From Flammulina velutipes (lineage: Eukaryota; Basidiomycota; Agaricomycetes; Agaricales; Physalacriaceae), in NCBI GenBank assembly GCA_011800155.1, contig CM022373.1:310001-374000 (forward strand): DNA of 64,000 nt, read 5' to 3'. The position numbers and the translations under genes were made by a program. The notes beneath the pieces are model-generated. The model did not search any database and was not told where the DNA came from. It saw nothing but the letters and a program-made list of their open reading frames with translations. Positions 23,287 through 34,772 of this stretch are shown piece by piece; position 1 is the stretch's first letter, and every line of letters begins with the position of its first letter.

Positions 23287-24488
23287 ATGTCCATGGTTGA
23301 AGAGAAGCTATTGCCTCCAGAGTCTTTCTGGGCTGAACATTATACTTACTTGCTGACTATGGGGTTTCTTCTACGTCCGCGTTATAGTCCCGATTGGAAA
23401 CCGTCCTGGATCTTGCCAGACGGCTCTACACGACCGGAGCCGCTCTCCATGTTCGAGGACGCGTATCTTCTATTTGTACGTCCGTCCATTAGCCTTCAGG
23501 TGTTCAATTGACCCCATTTAACAGACCAAAATTGACAAGGTCATGGATGCTACTCGTCTTTCGGATGATGCTCAAGTCGTACTGCGAAAGGCAGAGACGG
23601 ATAAAGCTGAATACCTAATGTTGAAGAAACTCAACAGCCCGGAGTTCCAATGCAGCGCAAACCATACAGTCCCGCTTCTTGGCGTACTTCCCCTCCCAGG
23701 CTCGGATACCACAGTGTTGTTGATTATGCCAAAGCTCATGCGATTTGGCAATCCAAGTTTCGAAACGCGGGGCGAAATTGTCGAAGCAATCTGTCAGATT
23801 ATTGAAGTAGGTGTCTCTGTTGTTCCGATGTCGTCTGAAATTCCTCACGGAATTTAGTCTGTCGCATTCATGCATAGCCTCAATATCGCGCATCTGTACG
23901 TTTCCAAGAATATCTATCACATAATGCTGAGCATTTCGTAGCGACATTGCACCCTTCAATATCATGATGGACGCATCGAGAGTTTGCTATGCTGGCTTTC
24001 ATTTCATCCGTGATACCACCGTCGATGGCTGGGGGCCCCGCGACACACTCAAGTATCGTCCACGCCGTGAAGTCATGCCAGTGTCTTACTATGTCATTGA
24101 TTTTGGCAACACAAAGCATTTTCCAGAGGGTCGTGCGTCACGAATTCACCCTCATGTCAAATCGGCTTTGAGGGGTGCCCCAGAAATGTTCCAGGATGAG
24201 CTGGTGGACCCTTTTGCATTGGATCTACACAACCTGGGACACACGTTCGCGTTGATATTCGACGTACGCCATTCTTTATGTGATAATACTATACGACTAC
24301 TAATCCGATTCCAGGACTACGACAATGTCCATGATTTGTCTGGACTATTTTACACCTTCGTACGGGAAGATCCAAAAGAACGACCTGATGCGCATGTAGT
24401 ACTCGACGCGATTCGGTCTTTTGCGAAAGAGAAAGGTCGCGCGTGGCTGGATGAACCAACTCCTCGACCACGCTACTCCGGATATTGA
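23287..24488 (+). CDS. Kinase-like protein, paralog K2
   Basis: Second paralog, with the same five-exon layout as K1 and roughly 334 aa. Starts MSMVEEKLLPPESFWAEHY just after a CAA-trinucleotide run (23266-23285). Shared segments: PRYSPDWKPSWILPDG, VVLRKAETDKAEYLMLKKL, catalytic loop HLDIAPFNIM (split by an intron near 23896-23940) and an intact DFG in YVIDFGNTKHF. It is the copy with the most canonical active site, so it is the best candidate for real kinase activity in this family. Stop follows ARYSGY-like end PRPRYSGY. Coding identity with K1 is high and extends into introns and the 3' flank, showing a recent segmental duplication. Confidence 0.83.
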
Positions 24489-25439
24489 TTTGTATCTGTA
24501 ATCGTAGTGATTTAAATTTAGAGGTGTATTTTTGAATAGCAAACTTTGCTATGTCACAATGTTCGAGGGCTAATCGATTTTGTACTATGTGATACAGTTT
24601 ACTGGTGGCGGAAGCCAGGCTTTTGTCTTTTGACCGCTTGGAATACGTCCCACACTCCCAGGTAGTAACCCAGAGTTCGTTTCCCTTCCTCATTGCCACT
24701 CATCATCAACATGATGTGTTGCCCCGCAAGGTTTGCTGACTATACGTGTGGGAATGTGCTTGTCTACGGTCCCGAAGTCGGCACGAAGTGAATACCAATC
24801 AATTGGACGCCGTATTGAACTGGCGACAAAGTAGAGAATAGCTCAGAATGAATGATATCTAGAATCTACGATTGTTGTAATTCCTAATAAGGTATGGTGG
24901 CTCGTCGAGTCCTCCTCCTTTACTAACCTCCACCATGGGCGCACCATAGCGAGCGCTAAATTGCGGTCAAGCGTGACACTATGAGAAAATGCGTACGGGA
25001 ACAAACATGCGGCGAATGGGATGTGATGGAACTGAAACTCATTCAGCACACGAGGCTCTTAACAGCACTTGCGGACTCTTTAGTCCATTACTTGGGATCT
25101 GGGTGTGAGTGATTCATTACCTCAAGTCAGTCGTGCTTTCTCAACCATGCACCATCTGAATCTAGTAGCTTCAAAGGCTATAGCTACCGCGTCGACTGTA
25201 CACTGACCTGTACGATAATCAACCTGCACAGTTAACGGAATAGCAATGCTTTGTTACGCCACCGTGGCCTGGATAGGCCGTGTAATCTTTAAAATAACGA
25301 GTTCCGTAGCACGTTAGGTCTCTACTTGTCCGAAATTTAATCATCTAAGCTCTTAGGCCTCATGCGCAGCGTCAATTTGGGGAATAATCAGCGTGGCGGC
25401 GCCACGAGTCCGTGCTTCAGAACGGATGAGCGGTGCAGT

Positions 25440-26200
25440 TTAAAAAATGCGAGCGCTTGTGTGTATAGCATTGAAGAAATTTCCCAGGTGTAAGCCTGCA
25501 TAATGGTACAGAACGTCCCAATTAATTCTATCCGAACCACCAGTGACTATTGTGTAGAACAAAACAATGATGCTGAGCTGGCTCAGTAAATCTCTGGTTT
25601 GTACTCGGTAGAAGTGAGCCTGCTTCTGTATTTTCTCTGATCCCCGTTTGTCTTCGTTCGTAGTGGGGACAAGGTTGCAGCTTTCCCTGCTCCTCCGGAG
25701 TGGCTCAAAGGAAGCACATGTCATAGTTAGCGCTGATCTTTTGGCTTCGAAAATTGACATTGATCTTGTTCTTACGACATACGAACGTCTCCGAAGAATG
25801 TAGAGCACGGCCTCGATCAGCCCAATTAGTTGAACGCCACAATTTTCTCGGGAACTTCCGACGGAACTTACTTGTTGCAAAGAAAGCTGTTAGCTACTCG
25901 CATGATTTGACGCAGTCCCTTGATATTTGATAGATCTAATATTGTTCCATCGCTTCTATGCATGCGCGAATGGGTTCGAAGCTCAACAGCTTGGCCCAAA
26001 ACGAAAAGAATTCGACCCGCGGGGATATTGTTGACGGAACTCGTGTTTAACACGAGGATCTTAACAGCCTTTGCGGTACCTATAGTCCCAAAAAGGCTAT
26101 CGCAGTTGTACACCAGACAATTCGTGACTCCGAGCCAACCCCATATCGTTAGGCATGCGCGTACTCGTGTCATCTACAACGCTGCTGCTACCCCACGTTT
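25440..26200 (-). pseudogene. Possible remnant of a membrane-protein gene
   Basis: Two neighbouring minus-strand frames, one at about 26173-25868 and one at 25880-25440, contain hydrophobic stretches (CLTIWGWLGVTNCLVYNC and LLSQLSIIVLFYTIVTG) of the sort found in fungal multi-pass proteins. They are separated by stops, have no good start, and no definite family is recognised. Could equally be chance open frames. Confidence 0.22.
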
Positions 26201-26589
26201 CTGATATGCGAGGCATTGAGGTGCGACGTGTGGACTCGTTTCTTGCCAGTGGACTAGAACCTCGAGGGTCTGAGAACTCGGAGATTCAGTCGGCGATTAG
26301 CAACATGTATATCTGTCATTCTGACGTCTGCAATTCCGCAGCGCGTCCAAATGTGCACGGAGACATCAAGAAGGTTGTATTAGTAATGTAAGCGAGTCCT
26401 CAACTCCCTCGAGCCATGAAGAGATGTAGGATTTTTGCAGGAACATCCAGAGACGAATCTGAAATGAATTGAATCATTACACCGATGCAACTACTTCAGC
26501 AGAACGTACGGACTGTCTATATTTCTTACGCAAGGCTAGTAGCGACATGAACATCCAACGATAGGATTATACAAGGCTTAGTGGCGCGT

Positions 26590-26735
26590 GACGGAACCGT
26601 GTGGTCCGAACACTATGTCACACTGTACGAGGTCTGAACGATTTTGGACTACTACACCATACACTTCACTGGAGTCGGAACAGGTCTTCAACTCAACAGA
26701 GCGTCGACGTGGCGTCGACCAGCATCTGCCCCAGT
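26590..26735 (+). repeat. Diverged copy of kinase-gene 3' flank
   Basis: Aligns by eye with 20300-20420, downstream of K1: shared GAGGTCTGA-, TACAC.TCACTGG- and CAACAGAGCG.CGACGTGGCGTC-like blocks in the same order and spacing. No coding part of a kinase-like gene remains upstream of it. Confidence 0.6.
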
Positions 26736-27787
26736 GAATAGTCGCCACAGCGCTCGGTTTAGGGCATCCCATCCCGTCCTGGGGCCCAGCCTCTTGATGA
26801 GAGATTCTAGCGTCCATTGAGTGTCCCTAAACACCCGGGAGGATATAAGCAGTGACTCGGATGAAGTATCGACCACCATAGCCTGATGTCCATGACAATC
26901 TACTCTGTCCTTCAGATCATCTTCAGATAGAGGCTGTGGTACTAGTAGAGCAATAGCTCTGCGTCTGGCCTGGCGCCGTCGGCAACAGCTCTAACGTAGG
27001 TAATGACTTTTGCGGTAGCCTCGATGAGACCAAGAAGAGCCTGAGGTATTGCCAATCCGACCACCTCTGCCATGTGGAGAGATTAGTGAGACGTCGAGAG
27101 CTGGACAACTGAGAGGAAAGGAGTTCGCCACAGTCAACTGAACAGTGGTTCGAGCAGACCTTGATAACAGTTAATCACGGGTCTACTGAATATACAGAAC
27201 AGAAATCTCGACAGCTAGTTGAAACACATTGTGCCCGGACAGCCTCGAGGTAATAATCATCGCCAGGAAATGGATTATGTTTGTTGGCAAGTACACGCCA
27301 CAAATCAAGTTTGCTCTAGAATGTGGCTAGGAGGAAGGTCAGTGGTGTGAATTGTGAACTGTAGGGAAGAGTTCAAATCCTGCAACCATCCGTCAAAGGA
27401 CGTCTACAGATGCAAGATCGACACAGCGCGCATACGATCGCACGCTAGTGGACATCAACATAGAATAAGTGTTGTGCGTTCTGGTTTTTTGAGCTTCTTC
27501 CTGCAACTCAGTAGGGTAGGCAACGTGAGGCTTATCCGGAATCGACATCTTAACTTGGCATTGCAGCCTTGAAGACTCGGCGCCCAATGTCCGTTATGTC
27601 GCTGATGCAGAGACCAAAGAATGCGATTAGCGCTAGGTCCACGAGATGCGCAGCTCAATTCAACAGCCGCATTTGATGTTGAGAGCAGTGATAAGCCAAA
27701 GCAATTGAATCTGATTCATTACGGAGTAGACTGTCCAGGGAAAAGTAGCTTGTATGGGAAAGATAACGATGGCGCATTTGATCATGA

Positions 27788-28534
27788 TCACTTGCGAGCC
27801 TGCTCGGTCTCCTCGACTTCGACGACCTCGAAGATGACAGACGACTTTTCATCGACGAGTTCGTAGTTGTAGTTGGGAGGAGCAACGATGTACTCTTCGG
27901 CCTCCATCTCTTCTTTCTCGTTGGAAGAGAAGAAGGCGCGGTAACTGAGGAGAACAGCCATGAACGCAATGCGGAGGAGGACACCAAGTCCACAGCCTGT
28001 GATTCTTGATCAGTATCGCCAAGTGACTCGGAATGATATCACGCACCAAAGACAAAGGCGACGGCTCTGCCCTCCCAAGGACCAAGCATCATCAAAGCCC
28101 TGTGGATACGAGCCATGGCCGAATCATGGGTCCTTGGGCGGGGTGCGATCACTTTGATGCGGTCTCCGCCTTTGGTGTGGCCTTCGTATGTCTCACGGTC
28201 AAAGGATATCCCAGTAGGAGGGCCTATCACTGTGGCCTTGAAGTCCTTGATCGTTTCGAGACCAAGCGCCTTGCGCAGGCTGTTCGACATGGACATCTTG
28301 GGGCAAGGACGACGTCCGTGCTGACCAGGTGTGAATTCTTCCACGGGTAGGATCCTGAGATTGCCTTTCACTTGCGAAGGTCCACTCAACGAGACCGGCT
28401 CAGAGAGGAGGACGACGCGCATGGGGGCGGCGCTGGCTGCAGGCGCTCAGTGAGCTGTATTCGAAGTGATAAGCACAGGTCGTACCCAAGCCAGCCGCAA
28501 GGAAGAGCGAGAGTATGCTGGTTGTAAGCCTCAT
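27788..28534 (-). CDS. Small single-pass membrane protein with signal peptide, unknown function
   Basis: Exon 1 starts at ATG 28534 with a clear signal sequence MRLTTSILSLFLAAGLASAA created across an intron (about 28437-28485). The body (PMRVVLLSEPVSL, then RPCPKMSMSNSLRKALGLE) is predicted outside or in the lumen. After a second intron (about 27998-28047) there is one membrane span, GCGLGVLLRIAFMAVLLSY, then a short acidic tail with EMEAEEYIVAPPNYNYELV, ending EETEQARK. Total about 215 aa, type I topology. I do not recognise the family. It sits between kinase-like remnants and K3 and is intact, so the kinase-like array was built around it. Confidence 0.7.
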
Positions 28535-28667
28535 TCTACGATTATTGTTGATGTTGTTCTGGGTTGTATGCTGGTTGTGTGAGAGTAAGAGATGAATCAG
28601 AGGCACAGCCGCAGTCGCTCGTAACCGCAGTCCGGTCCGAAGTACCGCACAATGGTCTTCAACACCC

Positions 28668-28830
28668 ATGTCGATTCCGTTGAAGAAGCTACTGCTTCGA
28701 GAGCTTTTCTGGGTTGATATTTGTACATACCTTCTCAAACGAGGAATTCTTTTACTCCCCGACTGGAAGCCATTATGGATCTTGCTCTAAACGACGTGAA
28801 CCTCTCTTCATCATCGTGTTCGAAGAGTGT
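28668..28830 (+). pseudogene. Decayed 5' fragment of a kinase-like paralog
   Basis: From ATG 28668 the frame reads MSIPLKKLLLRELFWVDICT, then YLLKRG and PDWKPLWILL before a stop. This matches the first exon of K1-K3 (for K3: ELFWVENYTYLL, PGWKPSWILPDG), with a deletion where the others have RPRYSP and stops soon after. Only the first exon is left; intact K3 begins about 75 bp downstream. Confidence 0.78.
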
Positions 28831-28905
28831 GGAATCAGCACGGTGACCGTCACGTCACTTGCCAGCGCCTACCCTCGTCTCCCACTGTCTCCCAAGTACT
28901 GAAAT

Positions 28906-30110
28906 ATGCCGATCTCTGAGAAGTTACTAAACACCGAGCTTTTCTGGGTAGAGAACTACACATACCTGTTGGAACAAGGATTTCTTCTACGTCCGCGATA
29001 CAGTCCTGGGTGGAAACCATCCTGGATCTTGCCAGACGGTTCTAAACGACCTGAACCTGTTGAAATATTCGAGGACGCATATGTGACTGATGTACGTGTG
29101 TGCACTAACATTCGTGTCTTCGACTAACGTTCACATTTACTTAACAGACTACAGTTCACTTCATCATAGACGCTACCCGTGTCTCGGACAGTGCTCAAGT
29201 TGTACTGCGAAAGGCGAACACAGATAAAGCTGAATACCTGATGTTGAAGAAACTCAACAGCCCACAGCTCCTTGAATACAGTGCAAACCATACAGTCCCG
29301 CTTCTTGATGTACTTCCCCTTCCGGGATCGGATAACACAGTCTTACTCGTTATGCCGAAGCTTTTATCATTCAGCTATCCACGTTTCGAAACACGAGGAG
29401 AAATTGTCGAGGCGATCTGTCAGATTATCGAGGTGAGTCTGTCTGCCCGTATCACCATCTGATCCTCACGGAATCTCAGTCCATTGCGTTTATGCATAGT
29501 CACAACATTGTCCATGGGTATGCTGTTTTCGAGATGTCCTTCGATGCTACCTCACACATTTTCTAGTGACATCTCATCCTTCAGTATGATGATGGATGCA
29601 TCAAAAGTATGCTACGACGGTTTTCACTTTGCCCGAGATGATACAGTAGATGGTTCGGGACCCGAGGACACACTCAAATATCGCCCACGCCACGAAGTTA
29701 TGCCGGTGTCATACTATGTCATCACTTTCCGCAGCGCAAAGCAATTCCCGGACGGGCGTGATACACGAATTGACCCACTGCACGTTGACTCGGCACTTAG
29801 ATCTTCGCCAGAGTTGTACCAGGGCAAATTGGTGGATCCTTTCGCATTAGATCTCTATAACCTGGGACACGCATTCTCTTTGGTGTTCTATGTAAGCATC
29901 ATTTCTTGTGGAAATGCCACACTAATGCAATTGTAGGGCTATACCAACATCGATGACCTACTTGCGCTCTTCTACCCGCTCGTCCATGATGATCCAAAAG
30001 AACGACCCGACGCGCATACGGTAGTCGATGCGATTCGGGCTCTTGTTGAAGAGAAAGGACGTGGATGGCTAGATGAACCCGTTCTTCGGGAGCACTATTC
30101 GGGATATTGA
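28906..30110 (+). CDS. Kinase-like protein, paralog K3 (probable pseudokinase)
   Basis: Third paralog, same five-exon layout, about 332 aa, start MPISEKLLNTELFWVENYTY. Retains PRYSPGWKPSWILPDG, VVLRKANTDKAEYLMLKKL and an HGD catalytic-loop motif, but the loop Asn is replaced (HGDISSFSMM against HLDISPFNIM in K1) and the DFG Asp is replaced by Thr (YVITFRSAK against YVIDFGNTK in K2). Loss of both metal-binding residues argues against normal phosphotransfer, although the rest of the reading frame and splice sites are intact, so it may have kept a non-catalytic role. Ends EHYSGY before the TGA at 30108-30110. Confidence 0.8.
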
Positions 30111-30178
30111 TACAGTTGCAGTGATTTAATTGATAGAAGTTATTTGCCTTCTGAATGGGTCTCTTCAGCACCTAACAA

Positions 30179-30252
30179 GGTTCGATGGCGTAGTTGGTTA
30201 TCGCATCTGTCTAACACACAGAAGGTCCTCAGTTCGAGCCTGGGTCGAATCA
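30179..30252 (+). tRNA. tRNA-Val (AAC)
   Basis: Acceptor GGTTCGA with TCGAATC (one G-U), D arm GCG..CGC, anticodon stem TCTGT/ACAGA with loop CTAACAC (anticodon AAC), T arm CTCAG-TTCGAGC-CTGGG, discriminator A. No intron. It lies about 70 bp after K3 on the same strand. Confidence 0.94.
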
Positions 30253-30450
30253 TATTTTGCGCTCTGTATGTTTTGTGTCAAAGAATAGTTCATGCGGTTC
30301 TCGAACTGCTCGAAGATTAATTGCTTGACGCGGGAACCCCGCAGGCTCCCGCAGATCACCGCAAATGTTCTTACATATACGTCATAGTGTAAATTGAATA
30401 AAAGCATCCGGATCATAGGTCATGCACACTTCTTTCGTTCCACCACCACT

Positions 30451-31794
30451 ATGGCAATCGAACTCACTCCCCTACCTCTTCCTCCATCTGCTGACGCTTC
30501 CAAGTTCTCGACGTTCGGTCGCGAAGTGAAAGGTATCGATCCAGGTAACTTGACGCCAGAGACATTCAAGGAGATCCAAGCCGCATTGTATCAAGTAGGG
30601 AGACGTGCCTCTGAACGTCCAGTAATACTTACATGGAATATAGCACGATGCTCTACTATTCAGGAATGTGGACCTTTCCCCCGAGCAGCAGTACGCGCTG
30701 ACCAAAGTAATCAATGTCTCTTATCTATCTGACAGCATGCTCAATTTAAACAGGCATTCGATCCCGCATCCGAAAACTACGGGCACGGCAATAACAAGAC
30801 CGAAGGGACTGCAAAGTCTATCCTCCATCCAGACCTCAAGACCATCCCTCGAGTACCTCAAGTGCAGCTCATCGGCAATGGTACAGTCTACAACCACGAG
30901 GGCCTTGCCGAAGCGAAGCTCAAACACCCGTCACATACAACGTTCCACAAGACTCGTGTCAGTCCCGAGGACGAAGCTAAGGGCATCACTCGTTTTTACA
31001 GATGGCATATCGACGCTGCGCTCTATGACCTGTCGCCGCCCAAAGTCACTACGCTCTACGGTATCAACGTCCCCAGCGGTCCCAGTCAGATTTGCCGATA
31101 TGACGACGGGACGGGCGAGGAGCTCAAAGTTCCCTTGGGTACAACGGCCTTTGTCAGTGGCCACACCATGTTCGATATCCTACCCGCCGAACTCAAGAGT
31201 CTCGCTGTACGCAGTCGTGTCAAGTACGCCCCTCATCCTTATGTTTGGATGGCGCCCGCACATGCATTATCAACGGGTCTGGGCATCGAGTCCGAGGGGC
31301 TGGAACTTCCCTTGAGCGAGCTCCCACCGTGGGAGGAGGAAAGGCGCAAGGTGTTACCTGTGCTATGGAAGAACCCCGTCACCGGTGCGCTACACTTCCA
31401 GGTCCATCCGTGCGGAGCTGCAGAGCTCTTGGTCGATCCCCTGCCTGAGGGTGCCAAGAAGGACGGAGCGCTCTATCCCGATGGCGCCCATCTCACGAAC
31501 CTCAAGGAGGTGAGGGATTTGTTGTATAAGATGCAAAGGCCGGCGATTGCGCCTCAGGTATGTCGCTATCTCCTAGATAACCGTCCATGCTGACTTGTCC
31601 ATGCGTCTATGCAGCTTATCTATCCGCATGAGTGGCATGAGCGGGATTTGGTCTTATTCCATAACCGAGGTGTCCTCCACACCGTCGTTGGCGCGTTCAC
31701 GAAAGACCAAGTCAGGGCGTTCCATCAGTGCAATCTTGCCGCATCGGACGATCCCGTTGGGCCTACTGTCGAGGATGTCAAGAAATGGGCTTGA
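30451..31794 (+). CDS. TauD/TfdA-family 2-oxoglutarate dioxygenase, XanA (xanthine dioxygenase)-like
   Basis: Predicted Fe(II)/2-oxoglutarate oxygenase. In fungi that lack xanthine dehydrogenase, XanA converts xanthine to urate for purine catabolism. Exons 30451-30594, 30644-30706, 30754-31557 and 31615-31794 give 396 aa in frame. The metal site is visible as WHIDAALYD (His and Asp) and the distal His in FHNRGVLHTVVG, with DLVLFHNRG typical of the family. Early motifs are FGREVKGIDP and ALLFRNVDLS. PYVWMAPAHA and NPVTGALHFQVHP are XanA-like features by memory of the family. A cytosolic enzyme is expected as there is no signal peptide. The general dioxygenase call is firm; the substrate is likely but not proved. 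Confidence 0.82.
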
Positions 31795-32082
31795 TATTTA
31801 CTGTAGGTACTGGTAGCACTTTTTCAATTAGTAATGGATGCATCCGTAATGCAGTTCGGCTTTCTGTCCAATTTGAACCAGGAACAAATCACGTGGGTTA
31901 GAGTCAAATTACCAATTTGGACGCGTATGATTCGGGAATGAGTGGATCAAAGCTGAGAACGCAGAATATAGTATTAAGTAAGTAGAACGTTGGGGGACAA
32001 GCAATCAGCTCTTAGATATTGAGAAATAGAGTCTTAGTAGTATTATAGGATGCTGAGGCTCAAAATCCCCCGTTCCAAGTGT
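31795..32082. other. Intergenic between convergent genes
   Basis: About 290 bp between the dioxygenase stop and the stop of secreted protein SSP-A. No feature recognised. Confidence 0.4.
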
Positions 32083-32606
32083 TTACTTGTTGTAGTAGCA
32101 GATGTAATGGTCGTCGCAAGGGCCGTCGCCGGAGTTGGGGTAGTTGAAGCGCCAGCGGTTGCTGAAAGTGGAAATCAGCTGAAGGGAGACAATAAGACAG
32201 ATGTAGACATGTACATACCCTTCATCGACCATGTCGTCGGGGTTGCCCCAACTCTCATCTCCATGGAGTGAGCCGCCCTTGGGGATGTAGCAGATGTCTA
32301 GTAAAATATGAGGCGTTGAACTCGAATGCAAATGGAAAGAATAAAATCTTACAGTGTCCGGGACAGGCGTTGGGATGACCGTTGGTCGAACCAAAGTTGA
32401 GCTTCCATCGGTTACCTTGGTCGACGACCAAGTCGGGATTCCCGTACGAGGTCTCGCGCTTTGTTACGAGTCCCTGGGATTATTGTGTTAGCCATCGGGA
32501 ATACTTGAGCGAATAGTGTGGCGCGTACCTCGGGAGCAGGGTTTGGAGCAGCGATGGCGCCGGCAGCCAGAGCGATGAAAGCGAGGAAGGTGGTAGAGAA
32601 TTGCAT
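32083..32606 (-). CDS. Small secreted protein SSP-A, two-module, four cysteines
   Basis: Four exons, about 118 aa. A signal peptide MQFSTTFLAFIALAAGAIA is followed by a short propeptide ending in the Kex2-type dibasic site VTKR. The mature part of about 86 residues has two similar modules: GNPDLVVDQGNRWKLNF...CPGHYICYIP and GNPDDMVDEGNRWRFNY...CDDHYICYY. Each module has two cysteines, so one disulfide per module is plausible. Two paralogs follow at 33.8 and 36.9 kb; this copy is inverted relative to them. Family not recognised. Small size, secretion and copy number suggest a secreted effector or surface-active protein, which is inference only. Confidence 0.82.
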
Positions 32607-32692
32607 GGCGTAGAGTAGTGCGAGTTGTGAGGAGATCTAAGACTGCAAAGGAGGAAAGCAGAATGAAGAAACTGAGTGAACCTCTTGCCAGG

Positions 32693-32699
32693 TTTTATA
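32693..32699 (-). promoter_or_regulatory. TATA box of SSP-A
   Basis: TATAAAA on the minus strand, 87 bp before the ATG, at the same place as in the two paralogs. Confidence 0.6.
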
Positions 32700-33719
32700 C
32701 GAGAAAGAGGTGGAGCCGTATTCCCGTGAGAGTAACCCTCAAACAAATTCAAGCGAGGAGTAGCAAGTACTGCATAACGTACCAGTAAGACATTGCCTCA
32801 AGAGTGAGTGTACTCGAAACACGTCGAAATATCCTTTGTACGGCAATCCGATGCATAGACATACCGCCTTTGAATAAACTGCGCAATGAAACACTCCATT
32901 TAGGCGACGGTATGTTAACGTGACCGTCTGAGGAGGCCAGCCGATTCATTCGGATTGGCGTGAAGCTCGAAGTTCTCGGCTGTGCTGACAGTGATCGACC
33001 ACACCGCGAGACCTTGATGCCCGGGGGATTGATGTTGATCTACACATTCAGAGTCTATTTCACTTCCGTGGGGCACTGGACGTGTAAAATGACACGATCA
33101 TAGTAGATGGCTGCCAATGAATAGAAGATGGAGTGTTGTTCCATGTACAGTGGCGCTCCCGTCTGCCGAAATTAAGAATATGAATGCTGTATTTACCTCC
33201 ATCGAATGCATATACCAGAGAGCTAAATGGTGAAGTTTAGAGGTGATTGTCACAAGGTGGCGTGGCTGTGACATGATATGTAACATGCTACGTGACTTCG
33301 CTTGAACGGCGAATTACTTAGGACGCGTTCGTCTAAGTCTTAGCTCTTCGCGAGGCGCTCTCGGATGAGGTACTCCGCTGGTGTCGCACTACACCATTCT
33401 CGTGTCTGTGGTTCTTCATGATCTGTAGCGGGAGAATCTGTTCGAATGCCTGCCGGGCCGCAATTCGCGTACTGCAACTCGCGTCCTTACTGAATAGACG
33501 ACCTAAAATATCGGGAACAAGACTTATTCGAAACAGGGTGCGCTCCAGCACGCTCCAATAACTATGCTGCGAAAAGAGTAGCATGCTCCCAAGTATTACA
33601 ATTATGAGACTGCCTCGTGAGCTATGCTGTGGCCGAAATGCACGAAGTCCTCAAGTCTGCATCGGAATTTACTCACCTTATGCGAGACATGGTGAAACAG
33701 CCGTCTGCCGTTGCTCTAC

Positions 33720-33726
33720 TATAAAG
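33720..33726 (+). promoter_or_regulatory. TATA box of SSP-B
   Basis: TATAAAG 88-94 bp before the ATG, conserved in position with SSP-A and SSP-C, followed by the shared leader. Confidence 0.6.
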
Positions 33727-33813
33727 CCTGAACAGAGGTTCGCTCAGTTTCTTCATTCTGCTTTCCTCCTTTGCAGCCTTACCATCTCCTCACAACTCGC
33801 ACTACTCTACACA

Positions 33814-34336
33814 ATGCAAATCTCTACCACCTTCCTCACTTTCATCGCTCTGGCTGCCGGAGCCATCGCAGCTCCCAACGCTGCTCCCGAGGTATGCGCC
33901 ACACCATGCGCTCGCTGAGTATTTCCGATGGCTGACACGATAATTCCAGGGACTCGTCACAAAGCGCGAGACCTCTTACGGAAACCCCGACTTGGTCGTC
34001 GACCAAGGTGACCGATGGAAGCTCAACTTTGGTTCCACCGACGGTCATTCCAACGCCTGCCCCGGACACTGTAAGATTTCATTCTTTCTATTCAAATTCA
34101 GCGCCTCATATTCTCTACTAGACATCTGCTACATCCCCAAGGGCGGCTCACGCCACGGAGATGAGAGCTGGGGCAACCCCGACGACATGGTCGATGAAGG
34201 GTATGTACATGTCTAAGTCTATTTTACTGTCTCCATTTAGCTGACTTCAACCTTCAGTAACCGCTGGCGCTTCAACTACCCCAACTCCGGCGACGGCCCT
34301 TGCGGTGACCACTACATCTGCTACTACAACAAGTAG
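33814..34336 (+). CDS. Small secreted protein SSP-B
   Basis: Paralog of SSP-A with the same four exons (introns near 33893-33949, 34071-34121 and 34201-34257) and about 118 aa. Signal peptide MQISTTFLTFIALAAGAIA, propeptide ending VTKR, then the two GNPD...NRW...HYICY modules with four cysteines. Differences from SSP-A are few and mostly conservative (QGDRWKLNF, GPCGDHYICYYNK). The protein is almost unchanged while the introns and flanks differ more, which hints at selection for the sequence. Confidence 0.83.
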
Positions 34337-34772
34337 ATGCATAGCGTTTGGGAGGGTAACAAGCCTCAGCACGCTATACTATAGCATCGAAGAGTTCTCC
34401 TAATTCGTATTGGCGCTGATTGCTTGTATCTACCTCTATAATTCTGGACTATATATGATAATGACCACATCTTACGAAAAACTGTAGTGTAGCCACTACG
34501 CCTCCGACTCGCAGCGTGCAACCACGAACCAGACTCAAGCCAGCGCCACACAGGGACTATTCAAGTCGAGCATGTGACAGGCGCGTCGCGTCGCGTCTAC
34601 ACTGCGGACCTGAGCCGGAAGATCACTGTGCTTACGGCTTCATCGATATCAAGGCTTTACTACGCACAGCAACAACAATTCAGTAAAATTCTGGGACAAC
34701 ATTGAGGTGTACAGAAAACAAATTAAGTGCACGAAATATCGTAATGTTCAAGGAGAATGGAATAAAAAGAAT
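34337..34772. other. 3' flank of SSP-B, duplicated elsewhere
   Basis: About 435 bp. The block 34363-34487 (starting CCTCAGCACG) recurs in diverged form at 36370-36440 and 38203-38330. No gene seen. Confidence 0.55.

Larger units (their letters stand above)
24489..27787. other. 3.3-kb gene-poor stretch with decayed sequence
   Basis: No intact gene seen. 24555-24620 and 26590-26735 are diverged copies of the 3' flank of K1 (20300-20420), implying that at least one more kinase-like unit stood here and its coding part is gone. The minus strand between about 26200 and 25440 has hydrophobic frames without a credible start or complete domain. Otherwise unique, low-information DNA. Confidence 0.5.
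32607..33813. other. Shared head-to-head upstream region of SSP-A and SSP-B
   Basis: 1.2 kb between two divergent paralogs. Each end carries the same proximal promoter: a TATAAA box (32693-32699 on minus, 33720-33726 on plus) followed by a shared leader that includes TTTCTTCATTCTGCTTTCC. The 33340-33700 part is also found upstream of SSP-C (about 36510-36830). No gene inside. Confidence 0.6.

Noticed and set aside
24843..27658. Several ORFs of 60-146 codons between K2 and 27.8 kb as genes
   Set aside because: No consistent start, intron structure or domain; the region contains fragments of duplicated flanks, so decayed DNA is the simpler view.
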